The translations under genes and the position numbers were made by a program. DNA of 64,000 bases, taken from assembly GCA_020444175.1 (NCBI GenBank), contig JAHLLM010000005.1, positions 68,210 through 132,209 of the forward strand. Direction: 5' to 3'. The notes under the pieces are model-generated. The model ran no database searches. It saw nothing but the letters and a program-made list of their open reading frames with translations, and was not told the origin of the DNA. This stretch comes from Desulfobulbaceae bacterium. GTDB taxonomy: Bacteria; Desulfobacterota; Desulfobulbia; Desulfobulbales; SURF-16. This document shows positions 9,167 through 17,802 of this stretch, piece after piece (within the stretch, counting starts at the first letter, position 1; every line of letters begins with the position of its first letter).

Positions 9167-9719
9167 GCTCTATGTTTTCATGGGCCTTATTGCAAGCGGC
9201 AAAAGTACACTTGCCCAGGCCTTTGCCAAGGAGTTTTCATTTCCTTATTACAACAGTGATGTTGTTCGTAAAGAATTGGCGGGCAAGTCTCCGAGTTCCC
9301 GCCAGGGAGCAGGACTCAATCAAGGGATTTACACTCCTGAATTTTCCAGGCTGACTTACGAGGCCCTGCTTGATCATGCAAGCCGGGAGCTGGCATCAAT
9401 GCGCTCCGTTGTGCTTGACGGATCGTACCAGAGCCGCAGTGAAAGACAGCGTATTATTGATTGCGCAACACGCTGTAAGGCTTTTTTTTCTTTCATACTC
9501 TGTCAGTGCGATGATGATGAAACCCGCAGACGTCTGGAGAAACGCTCCCTGGACCCAAATGCAGTTTCAGACGGCACATGGCAGATCTATCAGCGCCAGA
9601 GAGAATCATTCCACTATCCCGACGAAATTGATCCCCTGAATTTCTATTTGATTGACACTGCTAAACCTATCCCTGAACTCACAGAGGAACTCCGGCGACA
9701 TTTTTCCCTGCCTCAATAA
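9156..9719 (+). CDS. AAA_33/zeta-like P-loop kinase
   Basis: The Walker A motif GLIASGKSTL lies within the first 20 residues. DVVRKELAG follows, then a VVLDGSYQSRSER segment, and a lid-like region with R-R-R-L-E-K-R. This is the layout of small P-loop kinases such as AAA_33, gluconokinase-like and zeta-toxin-like proteins. The ATG at 9156 overlaps the stop of the upstream phosphotransferase by 11 bases, which suggests translational coupling. In homologs I know of, this domain is fused behind the phosphotransferase domain, so the pair probably acts together. The substrate is unknown. No antitoxin-like gene is adjacent, so a toxin role is unlikely. Confidence 0.75.
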   Translation: MPPRLYVFMGLIASGKSTLAQAFAKEFSFPYYNSDVVRKELAGKSPSSRQGAGLNQGIYTPEFSRLTYEALLDHASRELASMRSVVLDGSYQSRSERQRIIDCATRCKAFFSFILCQCDDDETRRRLEKRSLDPNAVSDGTWQIYQRQRESFHYPDEIDPLNFYLIDTAKPIPELTEELRRHFSLPQ

Positions 9720-9759
9720 AAAATTTCTCGTTTTTCCCACATAAGCCAATAAACTTTCT

Positions 9760-9808
9760 CAGCCCTCAGCCCTCAGCCCTCAGCCCTCAGCCCTCAGCCC
9801 TCAGCCCT
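9760..9808. repeat. Seven tandem copies of CAGCCCT
   Basis: Seven exact heptamer copies run head to tail with no mismatch in the 122 bases between the P-loop kinase stop and the TA-rich stretch before korD. The unit is not a multiple of three and lies outside genes. It is a simple repeat that should vary in copy number by slippage. Confidence 0.95.
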
Positions 9809-9919
9809 TGCAATTTAAAAAAAATCCATTATCGTTAAATTTTTCTGCTATAATTTTAAAGAGATAGCTTCAGGATCTTCTTTGAGACTCGATTTTTTTA
9901 TTACGCAAAAGGTATTTTA

Positions 9920-10261
9920 ATGTCTGTAAAGAATGTACAGAGTGAGAACGGCAGTGGTCAATTCGGTGCCAAAACCACGGGGAAAGCTGATAAAAACGGT
10001 TATTGGAAGGCTAAAAGTGAAATGGAGAAAAAGGGGAAAAAATTCTTCAGCCAGACCATTTTCTATGACTGGTGCAAGGCATGCGGCATCTGTATAGCTT
10101 TTTGCCCCCAGAATGTCTTTACACGGAGCGAGACAGGGAAGCCTCTGGTTGAAAATTCCGATGAGTGCATAGGCTGCCGGTTCTGTGAATTGCACTGTCC
10201 CGATTTTGCCATCACAATCAGCAGCCGTTACCTTGACCGCAGGAAAGACGATGAGGAGTAA
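9920..10261 (+). CDS. korD: 2-oxoacid:ferredoxin oxidoreductase delta subunit (2[4Fe-4S] ferredoxin)
   Basis: Two cysteine clusters are visible, CKACGICIAFCP and CIGCRFCELHCP, each CxxCxxCxxxCP, so it should carry two [4Fe-4S] clusters. It lies first in a row with the alpha, beta and gamma subunits of a KOR-type enzyme and would pass electrons from the thiamine site to soluble ferredoxin. The N-terminal 35 residues are polar and basic, without a signal peptide. The ATG at 9920 is the first in frame; the Shine-Dalgarno is weak (AAAGG). The specific symbol depends on the substrate being 2-oxoglutarate, which I infer from the subunit layout. Confidence 0.85.
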   Translation: MSVKNVQSENGSGQFGAKTTGKADKNGYWKAKSEMEKKGKKFFSQTIFYDWCKACGICIAFCPQNVFTRSETGKPLVENSDECIGCRFCELHCPDFAITISSRYLDRRKDDEE

Positions 10262-10394
10262 AAGGTTCCCGTCATCGTGGGGCGTGCTGCAAGCCTGATA
10301 GATCGGTAAAAAATTATGAAACGTGACATGCGTCAGGAATAGGCGTGTCACGGAGGCAGTTGTGTCTGGTGGATACGAGGGCAAGGAGAATGTT

Positions 10395-11540
10395 GTGAAC
10401 ATTGAGCAGAGTGAAAATCGTCTGGTTTTACAGGGAAATGAGGCAATTGTTGAAGGTGCCCTGGCTTCCGGCTGCCGTTTTTTTGCCGGCTATCCGATAA
10501 CTCCGGCATCGGAGATTGCCGAACTCATGTCCTTTAAACTTCCCGCCGTCGGAGGATCGTTTATTCAGATGGAAGATGAGATAGCCAGCATGGGGGCTAT
10601 CATCGGAGCTTCGCTGGCCGGAGTCAAAAGTCTGACTGCCACAAGCGGTCCCGGTTTTTCTCTTATGCAGGAAAACCTCGGTTTTGCCTGCGTGGCTGAA
10701 GTGCCCTGCGTTGTTGTCAATGTCATGCGCGGAGGTCCGAGCACGGGTTTGCCGACTTCTCCGTCCCAGGGGGATGTCATGCAGGCCCGATGGGGCACCC
10801 ATGGCGATCACCCAATCATCGTGCTGGCTGTTTCTTCGGTTCGGGACTGCTTTGAAATTACGGTTCATGCCTTTAATTTGTCCGAGAAATACAGGGTGCC
10901 GGTTATTCTGCTTTCAGACGAAGTCGTGGCCCATACCAGGGAAGATATTATTTTGCCTGAGCTTAAAAATTTAGAGGTGGTGGAGAGAATTCGGCCCAGT
11001 GTTCCACCTGAATGGTACATCCCTTATGAAGATAACAGCCGCGGTGTGCCTGCCATGGCTGATATCGGCAGTGGATACCGTCACCATGTAACCGGTCTTA
11101 TCCATGACGCCAAAGGTTTTCCCACCCAGCGTTCGGATGAAATTGACGCTTTTACCAGGAGACAGTTCAGAAAGATCACCAATGGTTTTTGTGAAATCCA
11201 GATGACCAAATCCCTGATGATGGATGATGCCGAAATTGCCGTTATTGCCTATGGGGCGGTTTCACGATCAGCCCTGCGGGCCATCAGGATAGCCCGGGAA
11301 AGGGGAGTCAAGGCTGGACTGTTGCAGCTTATTACCCTTTTTCCCTTCCCTAAAAAGGCGGTTGACCCGGTGTTACGCCAATGCAGGGCAGTTTTGGTCC
11401 CGGAAATGAATATGGGGCAGATCATACGCGAGGTCAAACGGGTCAATCTCTCGTCAAAAGTCGTGAAATACAGCAGGGTAGATGGTCAGTTTATTACTCC
11501 TGATGAGATATTTGAACAGTTGCTTGCGATGTATATGTAA
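10395..11540 (+). CDS. korA: 2-oxoacid:ferredoxin oxidoreductase alpha subunit
   Basis: The protein starts with the PFOR/KOR alpha pattern, including GNEAIVEGALASGCRFFAGYPITPASEIAE, and continues with TATSGPGFSLMQENLGFA, both typical of KorA. The alpha subunit carries the pyrimidine-binding and domain III modules of the split enzyme that oxidises 2-oxoglutarate to succinyl-CoA, or runs in reverse to fix CO2. The open frame reaches back to 10323, but I choose the GTG at 10395 because AAGGAGA lies six bases before it and homologs begin near this point. The distance to korB is about 200 bases without a gene, unusually wide for this operon. Substrate specificity cannot be read from sequence alone. 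Confidence 0.9.
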   Translation: MNIEQSENRLVLQGNEAIVEGALASGCRFFAGYPITPASEIAELMSFKLPAVGGSFIQMEDEIASMGAIIGASLAGVKSLTATSGPGFSLMQENLGFACVAEVPCVVVNVMRGGPSTGLPTSPSQGDVMQARWGTHGDHPIIVLAVSSVRDCFEITVHAFNLSEKYRVPVILLSDEVVAHTREDIILPELKNLEVVERIRPSVPPEWYIPYEDNSRGVPAMADIGSGYRHHVTGLIHDAKGFPTQRSDEIDAFTRRQFRKITNGFCEIQMTKSLMMDDAEIAVIAYGAVSRSALRAIRIARERGVKAGLLQLITLFPFPKKAVDPVLRQCRAVLVPEMNMGQIIREVKRVNLSSKVVKYSRVDGQFITPDEIFEQLLAMYM

Positions 11541-11745
11541 TATCGTCAGGACGTGCGAGTGCTGTGCGTTTCATTTCCCTGGTTACATGGCGGAAAATCG
11601 GCAGGCTGTTTCTGCTGGGTCCTCCTGTCTCTCCTGTCCCGTGCAGCCCGGAACAGCATGGAGTGAGTGGTCATTCTACATCGCCGTCACTTCGTTGGAG
11701 TTATGAATGAGAAAACGATAAAACAGCCTACAAGAGAGGGGTTTT

Positions 11746-12576
11746 ATGGATGAAAAGTTTGCAGGTCTGCGTCACGATTATCTCAGGCATGATAAGAAAT
11801 TTCCCCATGTCTGGTGTCCTGGATGCGGCAATGGTATTGTGCTTGGGGCATTAATTCGGGCCATTGACAGGCTGGAGTTGGAAAAAGATGAGCTGGTGCT
11901 GGCTTCCGGCATTGGATGTGCCGGAAGAATGCCTGTTTATGTTGATTTCAATACCCTGCATACAACCCACGGCAGGGCTCTTACCTTTGCAACCGGGATA
12001 AAACTTGCCAAGCCTGAGTTGAATGTTATTACGGTGATGGGTGATGGTGATGCCACGGCAATCGGCGGCAATCATTTTATTCATGCCGCCAGGAGGAATC
12101 TGGATCTCACCGCCATAATAATCAACAATCAGATCTATGGCATGACCGGCGGCCAGTATTCACCGACAACTCCCTACGGGGCCATAGCTTCAACAGCCAT
12201 GCATGGTCATATCGAACACGCATTTTCCATTGCGGAACTGGCAATAACTGCCGGGGCCTCTTTCGTGGCACGGGGGACTGTCTATCATGCCGCCATGCTG
12301 GATACTTTACTGGCAAAGGGTATTGCAAAGACAGGGTTTTCCGTTATTGAGGTGATGTCAAACTGCCATACCCAATACGGCAGAAAAAACCAGATGGGTG
12401 ATCCGGTGACGATGATGAAGTGGTTTAAGGAAAATGGCGTTTCCAAGGAAAAGGCTGCCAGGTTGTCGGAAGAGGAAATGGCCGGAAAATTCACCATCGG
12501 TGTCTTGGCTGATGTGGATAAACCCAATTACATTGAAGAGTATGAAAAAATCAGGGAGAAAGCGGGGGCTGTTTAA
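11746..12576 (+). CDS. korB: 2-oxoacid:ferredoxin oxidoreductase beta subunit (TPP-binding)
   Basis: WCPGCGNGIVLGALIRAI, then GIGCAGR and a TTHGRALTFATG stretch, followed by the thiamine-diphosphate/Mg site GDGDATAIGGNHFIHAARRN (GDG..N), identify the beta subunit. NNQIYGMTGGQYSPTTP continues the family pattern. Its length of 276 residues fits KorB rather than longer PorB. It contains the active-site thiamine and a [4Fe-4S]-type cysteine set. A strong AGAGAGG precedes the ATG. It follows korA and precedes korC, from which a repeat-rich 124-base spacer separates it. Confidence 0.93.
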   Translation: MDEKFAGLRHDYLRHDKKFPHVWCPGCGNGIVLGALIRAIDRLELEKDELVLASGIGCAGRMPVYVDFNTLHTTHGRALTFATGIKLAKPELNVITVMGDGDATAIGGNHFIHAARRNLDLTAIIINNQIYGMTGGQYSPTTPYGAIASTAMHGHIEHAFSIAELAITAGASFVARGTVYHAAMLDTLLAKGIAKTGFSVIEVMSNCHTQYGRKNQMGDPVTMMKWFKENGVSKEKAARLSEEEMAGKFTIGVLADVDKPNYIEEYEKIREKAGAV

Positions 12577-12697
12577 TTGGTTTGATTGGTCCAATCGGTT
12601 CTGTTGGTTAGTTGGACAGACCTGCACAAGCCAAGCAGCCAACCAGCCAATTGAACCAATCAACCAATAAAACCAATCAACCAATAAAACCAAATTA
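12577..12697. repeat. TTGGTT/AACCAA-rich short repeats between korB and korC
   Basis: The spacer begins with TTGGTTTGATTGGT and ends with two tandem copies of a 14-base unit close to AACCAATCAACCAATAA. The two halves are inverted relative to each other, so the transcript can form a long imperfect stem. It lies inside the operon and could reduce read-through or stabilise the upstream message. The pattern resembles simple-sequence expansion rather than a protein-coding region. Confidence 0.75.
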
Positions 12698-12700
12698 GCT

Positions 12701-13288
12701 ATGAAAGATGATCGATATGAAATTCGTTTTGGAGGTTCCGGGGGGCAGGGTATTATTCTGGCAGCGGTGATCTTTGCCGAAGCAGCTGTTTATGAAGGAT
12801 ATCATGTCTGCCAGACCCAGAGTTACGGTCCGGAAGCCAGGGGGGGGAAAAGTAAGGCAGAGGTCATAATCAGCCAGAGTGAGATTGATTACCCCAAGGT
12901 TATTAAAATGGATCTTTTCCTGGCTATGAACCAGGCTGCCCTGGATGCTTATTTTTTTGATTTCAAGCCAAACGGCATTCTGATTTCCGATGCCACTTTT
13001 GTCGAGCAGTTGCCGACAAGCCGGGCTTTTGTGCTTCCCTTTACCAGGATTGCCAGGGATGATCTTGGCAAGGAAATCGTTGCCAATATTGTTGCCCTGG
13101 GGGCGGTGGGCAGACTGTGTGACAAGGTTTCAATGCCTGCCCTGGAAAAGGCGGTGAGCGCAAAAGTTCCTGCCAAGTTCAGGGAGTTAAATGTCGAAGC
13201 GTTACGCGCCGGGGCTAAAGCTGCGGATACCGTGGATGTATCGCTCCTGCCCCGGTCCATTGTCTCGGATGAAGAAGCCGAGGTCTGA
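12701..13288 (+). CDS. korC: 2-oxoacid:ferredoxin oxidoreductase gamma subunit
   Basis: The protein has the gamma-domain pattern: IRFGGSGGQGIILAAVIFAEA at the start and QSYGPEARGGKSKAEVIIS shortly after, both characteristic of KorC/PorG, the CoA-binding part of the split enzyme. Its length of 195 residues is usual. It completes the set korD-korA-korB-korC. The next gene, the PEP-synthase-like protein, follows after 31 bases and may be in the same transcript. Confidence 0.93.
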   Translation: MKDDRYEIRFGGSGGQGIILAAVIFAEAAVYEGYHVCQTQSYGPEARGGKSKAEVIISQSEIDYPKVIKMDLFLAMNQAALDAYFFDFKPNGILISDATFVEQLPTSRAFVLPFTRIARDDLGKEIVANIVALGAVGRLCDKVSMPALEKAVSAKVPAKFRELNVEALRAGAKAADTVDVSLLPRSIVSDEEAEV

Positions 13289-13319
13289 CCCTGCTCCGGG
13301 ATGAAACATCACAGAAATT

Positions 13320-16271
13320 ATGGATGATAAAGAAATAAGACTGGATGTTGCATCAGATTTTCAGGCATATCACGAATTAATGTCGCGTAAAATTCGTGAT
13401 ATTCTCCTGGTTTCGAGCCCTTATGATGCCTTTATAATGGAAGAGGACGGCAGCATTGCTTCCCGTATCGTTAATGAATATCAGGGCCTGAATCTCAGTC
13501 ATCCTCCGCGCCTTCAGCGAGTCAATTCCGCAAGCCAGGCCCTTGAAGTCGTTAAAGGGAAGAAGTTTGATCTTGTCATCACCATGCCCCATGTCGATGA
13601 CATGGATGCCCCGAGTCTTGGCATCGCCTTGAAAAAAATCATTCCCGGTATTCCCGTTGTCTTGCTGGCCCACTCTCTGCGTTCCGTATCTTTCCAGCCT
13701 GAAACCGATTTTTGTGAAGGCATAGATCATTTTTTTATCTGGTCAACCGATCCGTCGCTTCTCCTGGCTATCATAAAAAATGTTGAAGACCATCTTAACG
13801 TAGCCAGAGATACGGCAAAGGCACAGGTTCCTGTTCTCATCATGGTGGAGGATTCTCCTCATTACAGCTCCTATATGCTGCCGTTGATCTATCAGGAGGT
13901 TGTCAGCCAGACCCAGGCCGTTATGGCGGAAAGCTTGAATTATGAACATCGACTCCTGAAAATGAGGGCCAGGCCGAAAATTCTGGTGGCCCGGAATTTT
14001 GAGGAGGCCCTTGAGCTTTATAACGAATATCGAGCTTACGTATTCGGCGTGCTTGCCGACGCGCGATTTCCCCGTAAGGGAAAAATCGATGGAAAAGCCG
14101 GACTTTTGCTGCTCTCTCATATTCGTGAAAACAAGAGCGACCTGCCTCTGCTTTTAATGAGTGCTGAATCATCCAACCGTGAAAAAGCCTTGGTCGTACC
14201 CGCGGTTTTTCTTGATAAGAATTCGACGTCATTAAAGAATGAAATTCATGATTTTTTTCTCAGTCAGCTTGGTTTTGGTGATTTCGTTTTTCGTATGCCC
14301 GACGGCAGGCAGGTCGGCTGGGCTGATAACCTGCGTTCATTTGAAGAAAAAATATCCACTCTGCCTGAAGAGTCCTTGGTCTATCATGCCATGCGCAATC
14401 ACTTTTCCAATTGGATCATGGCCCGTTCGGAGGTTGCCGTGGCCAACCTCCTGAGAAAAATACAGGTTGATCATTTTGCTTCACCACGGGAAATGCGTGC
14501 CTTTCTGGTGGATTGTATTCATAATCTGCGGAAATTGAGACAAAAGGGGATCGTTGCACAATTTTCTCTCCATGAATTTGACCATGAGATTATGGATTTT
14601 GTCAAAATAGGCAAGGGCTCGATCGGTGGCAAGGCACGAGGACTGGCATTCATGGCAAACCAGCTTGCCTTACCGGAAAATCAGGTCTGTATCAAGGGCT
14701 TGGAGATTAAATTCCCCAAGACGCTTGTCATAAGCTCGGATGGCTATGATTCTTTTATTCTTGAGAATGATTTGCAGAAAAACGATGAGAGTGAAAGTGA
14801 CGAATCCATAGCGACCCGTTTTCTGGCGGGAGTGATGCCTTCCTGGTTGCTCGAAAGGCTGAAAGCCTATCTTCTTCAGGTTGTGGGACCTCTTTCCATC
14901 AGGTCCTCCAGTCTGCTTGAGGATGCCCAGTTCAGACCGTATGCCGGGCTCTACAGTACATATATGCTGCCCAATAATCATCAGGATTTCTCGGTTCGGT
15001 TGGATCAGTTTCTGTCAGCTGTCAAGCTTGTCTACGCCTCCACCTTTTTTGCCGGACCCCAGGCCTTTGCCCGAAGTACCCGCTCTGTTCATTCCGGCGA
15101 TGATAGAATGGCAATCATTATCCAGAAGGTGGTGGGCTGTACCTATGGTGATTATTTTTACCCGGCTGTTTCAGGAGTGGCCCAGTCTCATAATTTTTAC
15201 CCGGTATCCCACATGCTTCCGGAGGAGGGAGTGGCCACAATAGCTCTTGGACTTGGTAAAACGGTTGTCGAGGGTGAGAAGAGCTTGCGTTTTTCTCCCA
15301 GATATCCCCAGGTTCTTCCTCAGTTTTCATCTGTTGATGATATTCTGTCCCAGGCGCAACGATTCTTCTATGCCCTTAAAATGGTTGATTATCCGCAAAT
15401 CATCGCATTCGATCAGCAGGGAAATCTCGCAAGGCTGGAAGTTAATGACGTGGCAGACGAATTTCCTGTAAAAACGCTGTCAAGTTCCTATGTAAGCGAC
15501 GAGCATCGCATCCGGGATGGAGAGCATGGCGGAATAAAAATTTTGACATTTGCCAATATTTTGAAATACCAGCTCATTCCTCTGCCTGAGGTTCTTACCA
15601 GGCTTCTGGAAATTGGCCGCAGGAGCATGGGGTGCCCGGTGGAAATCGAGTTTGCCGTTGATATTAAATATGATGCTGGTTCAAGCGAGCTCTATTTTCT
15701 GCAGATGCGGCCCATGGTGGTTGGGGGAAGCGGATCTGGTGATGTAATTATCAGCGAAGAGGAAATGCAGACTGCTTTCTGTAGTTCCAGAAATGCATTA
15801 GGTCATGGTCAGTTTTCTGATATACATGATATTGTTTATGTAAAGCCTGCAGCATTTGAGCCATCCCGAACTGGAGAAATCGCCAGAGAAATAGGTCGAC
15901 TGAACGGTGCACTCCACCGTAAAGATCTTCCTTATCTGCTTATTGGTCCGGGGCGTTGGGGGTCGGCTGACCGTTGGCTTGGCATCGGTGTGCAATGGCA
16001 GGATATTTCAGGGGTGGGGGCAATTATTGAGCTTAGAACAGAAAAGCTTAAAAGCGATCCTTCCCAGGGAACGCATTTTTTCCATAATATTACTTCCATG
16101 GGCATTCCCTATATAACCGTCACAGAAGGTGAAAACCGTTTGGACTGGAACTGGCTTGACAGCATGCCGGTGAGAGAGGAAACAACTTTTTTACGTCATG
16201 TGCACTGTGACGCCCCTCTTCTTATCAAAATAAATGGCAAAGACTCTCTCTGTGTGATTAAAACAGGCTAA
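13320..16271 (+). CDS. PEP/pyruvate-binding protein with receiver-like N-terminal domains
   Basis: The C-terminal half carries the ATP-grasp PEP/pyruvate-binding domain of PEP synthase and PPDK: GSIGGKARGLAFMA at about 440, SIRSSSLLEDAQFRPYAGLY at about 527, and the Q-M-R-P strand near 796. A further conserved segment LLIGPGRWGSADRWLGI lies near 880. The N-terminal 330 residues hold two receiver-like regions (DILLVSS... and VPVLIMVEDSPHY...), both without a clear full acidic pocket. I see neither the swivelling phospho-histidine domain (TGG...H) nor the C-terminal TIM barrel, so it is unlikely to be a full PEP synthase. It follows korC by 31 bases. A regulatory or phosphotransfer role in central metabolism is inference. 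Confidence 0.7.
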   Translation: MDDKEIRLDVASDFQAYHELMSRKIRDILLVSSPYDAFIMEEDGSIASRIVNEYQGLNLSHPPRLQRVNSASQALEVVKGKKFDLVITMPHVDDMDAPSLGIALKKIIPGIPVVLLAHSLRSVSFQPETDFCEGIDHFFIWSTDPSLLLAIIKNVEDHLNVARDTAKAQVPVLIMVEDSPHYSSYMLPLIYQEVVSQTQAVMAESLNYEHRLLKMRARPKILVARNFEEALELYNEYRAYVFGVLADARFPRKGKIDGKAGLLLLSHIRENKSDLPLLLMSAESSNREKALVVPAVFLDKNSTSLKNEIHDFFLSQLGFGDFVFRMPDGRQVGWADNLRSFEEKISTLPEESLVYHAMRNHFSNWIMARSEVAVANLLRKIQVDHFASPREMRAFLVDCIHNLRKLRQKGIVAQFSLHEFDHEIMDFVKIGKGSIGGKARGLAFMANQLALPENQVCIKGLEIKFPKTLVISSDGYDSFILENDLQKNDESESDESIATRFLAGVMPSWLLERLKAYLLQVVGPLSIRSSSLLEDAQFRPYAGLYSTYMLPNNHQDFSVRLDQFLSAVKLVYASTFFAGPQAFARSTRSVHSGDDRMAIIIQKVVGCTYGDYFYPAVSGVAQSHNFYPVSHMLPEEGVATIALGLGKTVVEGEKSLRFSPRYPQVLPQFSSVDDILSQAQRFFYALKMVDYPQIIAFDQQGNLARLEVNDVADEFPVKTLSSSYVSDEHRIRDGEHGGIKILTFANILKYQLIPLPEVLTRLLEIGRRSMGCPVEIEFAVDIKYDAGSSELYFLQMRPMVVGGSGSGDVIISEEEMQTAFCSSRNALGHGQFSDIHDIVYVKPAAFEPSRTGEIAREIGRLNGALHRKDLPYLLIGPGRWGSADRWLGIGVQWQDISGVGAIIELRTEKLKSDPSQGTHFFHNITSMGIPYITVTEGENRLDWNWLDSMPVREETTFLRHVHCDAPLLIKINGKDSLCVIKTG

Positions 16272-16361
16272 GAAATTTTTATTTGCCTCCATTGTCTCCA
16301 TTATGTCACAATGTTACCTGTTGACCTGTTTCCACTTTAAAAACAGAGATTGGATGGAAGA

Positions 16362-17735
16362 ATGTCTGCAGCAAGAATAGTTATAGTTGATGACAGTAAG
16401 ACAGCCCGCAAAGGAGTCAAGCTGATCCTTTCCGAGATTGATGCCGTTTTTACGGAGGCTGAAAACGGCCGGGATGCCTTGGAGAAAATTGCTGAGAATC
16501 CGGATATTGATCTCATTATCACGGATGTCGATATGCCGGTAATGGACGGTATAGAGCTCTGCAAACATCTGAAAATGACAGATGCCACGAGTGCAATTCC
16601 CGTTGTCATTCTCAGTATGTTTGATTCCGAAATGCAGATTGAAAGAGGGTTTGAAGCAGGGGCGGATGCATATGTCGTTAAAAAGAATTTTCAGACAGCA
16701 CTTCTGCCGGCGGTAAAACAAAATCTGGAAAAATCGGTCAGGAGACAGAATTGTCTCGTTATGCTGGTTGATGATTCCCGGGTTGTCAGGTTAAGCATAG
16801 AGTCATTTCTTGTTGAGCAGGGCTTTCAGGTTGTGACGGCGGAAAACGGCAAAGAAGCCCTTTCGCTTATGGAAGTAAAAAAACCTGATATCTGTGTCAG
16901 TGACTATGAAATGCCTGTTATGGACGGACTTTCATTCTGTCGGGCCATAAAAGCGAAAGAAGAATATCGAGACATCCCCTTTGTTGTCATGAGTGTTCAT
17001 GATGATCAGGGAAAGATGAAGCGATTTATCCAGAACGGTGCCGCAGCCTATATAACCAAACCCTTCAACTTCAATGAATTGTCCATCCTTATCGATAAAA
17101 TTATTTCCGACCATTTTCAGATTCTTCTGAGGGAAAGAGAGCGCCTGGAAGTTGAACGGAGTTCAATGCTTGCCAGTATCGCCAGTCTGGTTGAAGCTCT
17201 TGAGGCGCGGGATGCCTATACCCGCGGACACTCAGAGGCTGTGGCCAAACTGGTTTGCGATATGCTTAGCTTCTGCGGAGCAAGCGACAAGGAATTAGAA
17301 ACTGCATTTGTTGGAGGCAGACTCCATGACATTGGTAAAATCGGCGTGCGTGATGAAATTCTTTTCAGTGTTGAAAAGTTAACAGATGATGACTGGGTTC
17401 AAATAAAAAAACATCCTGTTATCGGAGCGCAAATCCTGCAAATGGTTCCCTGTCTGGGTGCAATAATGCCCATCGTGCTTCACCATCATGAGCGCTATGA
17501 CGGAGGAGGTTATCCCGACGGATTGAAGGGCAAAGAAATTCCTTACCTGGCAAGACTCACTGCTGTGGCAGATACCTTCAGCGCATTGACGGAAAACAGA
17601 CCCTATCGTGACGGCATGAAGAAGGAAAAAGCTTTGCTCGTCGTCAAGGAGGTCAGCGGCACCCAGCTCTGTCCTGAGTGCACTGATATCTTTTTTAGGC
17701 TGATGGAGAAAAAATCAGGATGTGAAGAGTGTTAG
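16362..17735 (+). CDS. Double-receiver HD-GYP response regulator
   Basis: Receiver 1 (about 1-125) has VDDS, the acceptor DVDMPVMDG and a K-K-N-F end. Receiver 2 (about 128-250) has VDDS, SDYEMPVMDG and TKPFN. The output is an HD-GYP domain (about 265-450) with HDIGKIG and HHERYDGGGYPDGL. HD-GYP enzymes hydrolyse cyclic-di-GMP to pGpG or GMP. The metal-binding HD and GYP residues are all visible, so activity is expected. I use the ATG at 16362 rather than the TTG at 16350. The upstream spacer is only 90 bases, and the cognate kinase is not adjacent. Confidence 0.9.
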   Translation: MSAARIVIVDDSKTARKGVKLILSEIDAVFTEAENGRDALEKIAENPDIDLIITDVDMPVMDGIELCKHLKMTDATSAIPVVILSMFDSEMQIERGFEAGADAYVVKKNFQTALLPAVKQNLEKSVRRQNCLVMLVDDSRVVRLSIESFLVEQGFQVVTAENGKEALSLMEVKKPDICVSDYEMPVMDGLSFCRAIKAKEEYRDIPFVVMSVHDDQGKMKRFIQNGAAAYITKPFNFNELSILIDKIISDHFQILLRERERLEVERSSMLASIASLVEALEARDAYTRGHSEAVAKLVCDMLSFCGASDKELETAFVGGRLHDIGKIGVRDEILFSVEKLTDDDWVQIKKHPVIGAQILQMVPCLGAIMPIVLHHHERYDGGGYPDGLKGKEIPYLARLTAVADTFSALTENRPYRDGMKKEKALLVVKEVSGTQLCPECTDIFFRLMEKKSGCEEC

Positions 17736-17741
17736 CTCGTC

Positions 17742-17771
17742 CCTTATGCCGGGCCTGTGGCCGGCATAAGG
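17742..17771. terminator. Hairpin between convergent genes
   Basis: CCTTATGCCGG pairs exactly with CCGGCATAAGG around an eight-base loop. It lies between the stop of the HD-GYP gene and the stop of the convergent Nif11-like gene. No clear T-run follows on either strand, so it is a probable but weak bidirectional terminator. Confidence 0.5.
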
Positions 17772-17802
17772 CTCGAAAGGCTTGCGTCCGCCCCTGCAAA
17801 TG

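Noticed and set aside
9156-9719. Zeta-type toxin of a toxin-antitoxin pair
   Set aside because: No small antitoxin gene upstream; the adjacent gene is a phosphotransferase-like protein that is often fused to it.
9760-9808. CRISPR array
   Set aside because: The units are seven bases, directly tandem without spacers; it is a simple repeat.
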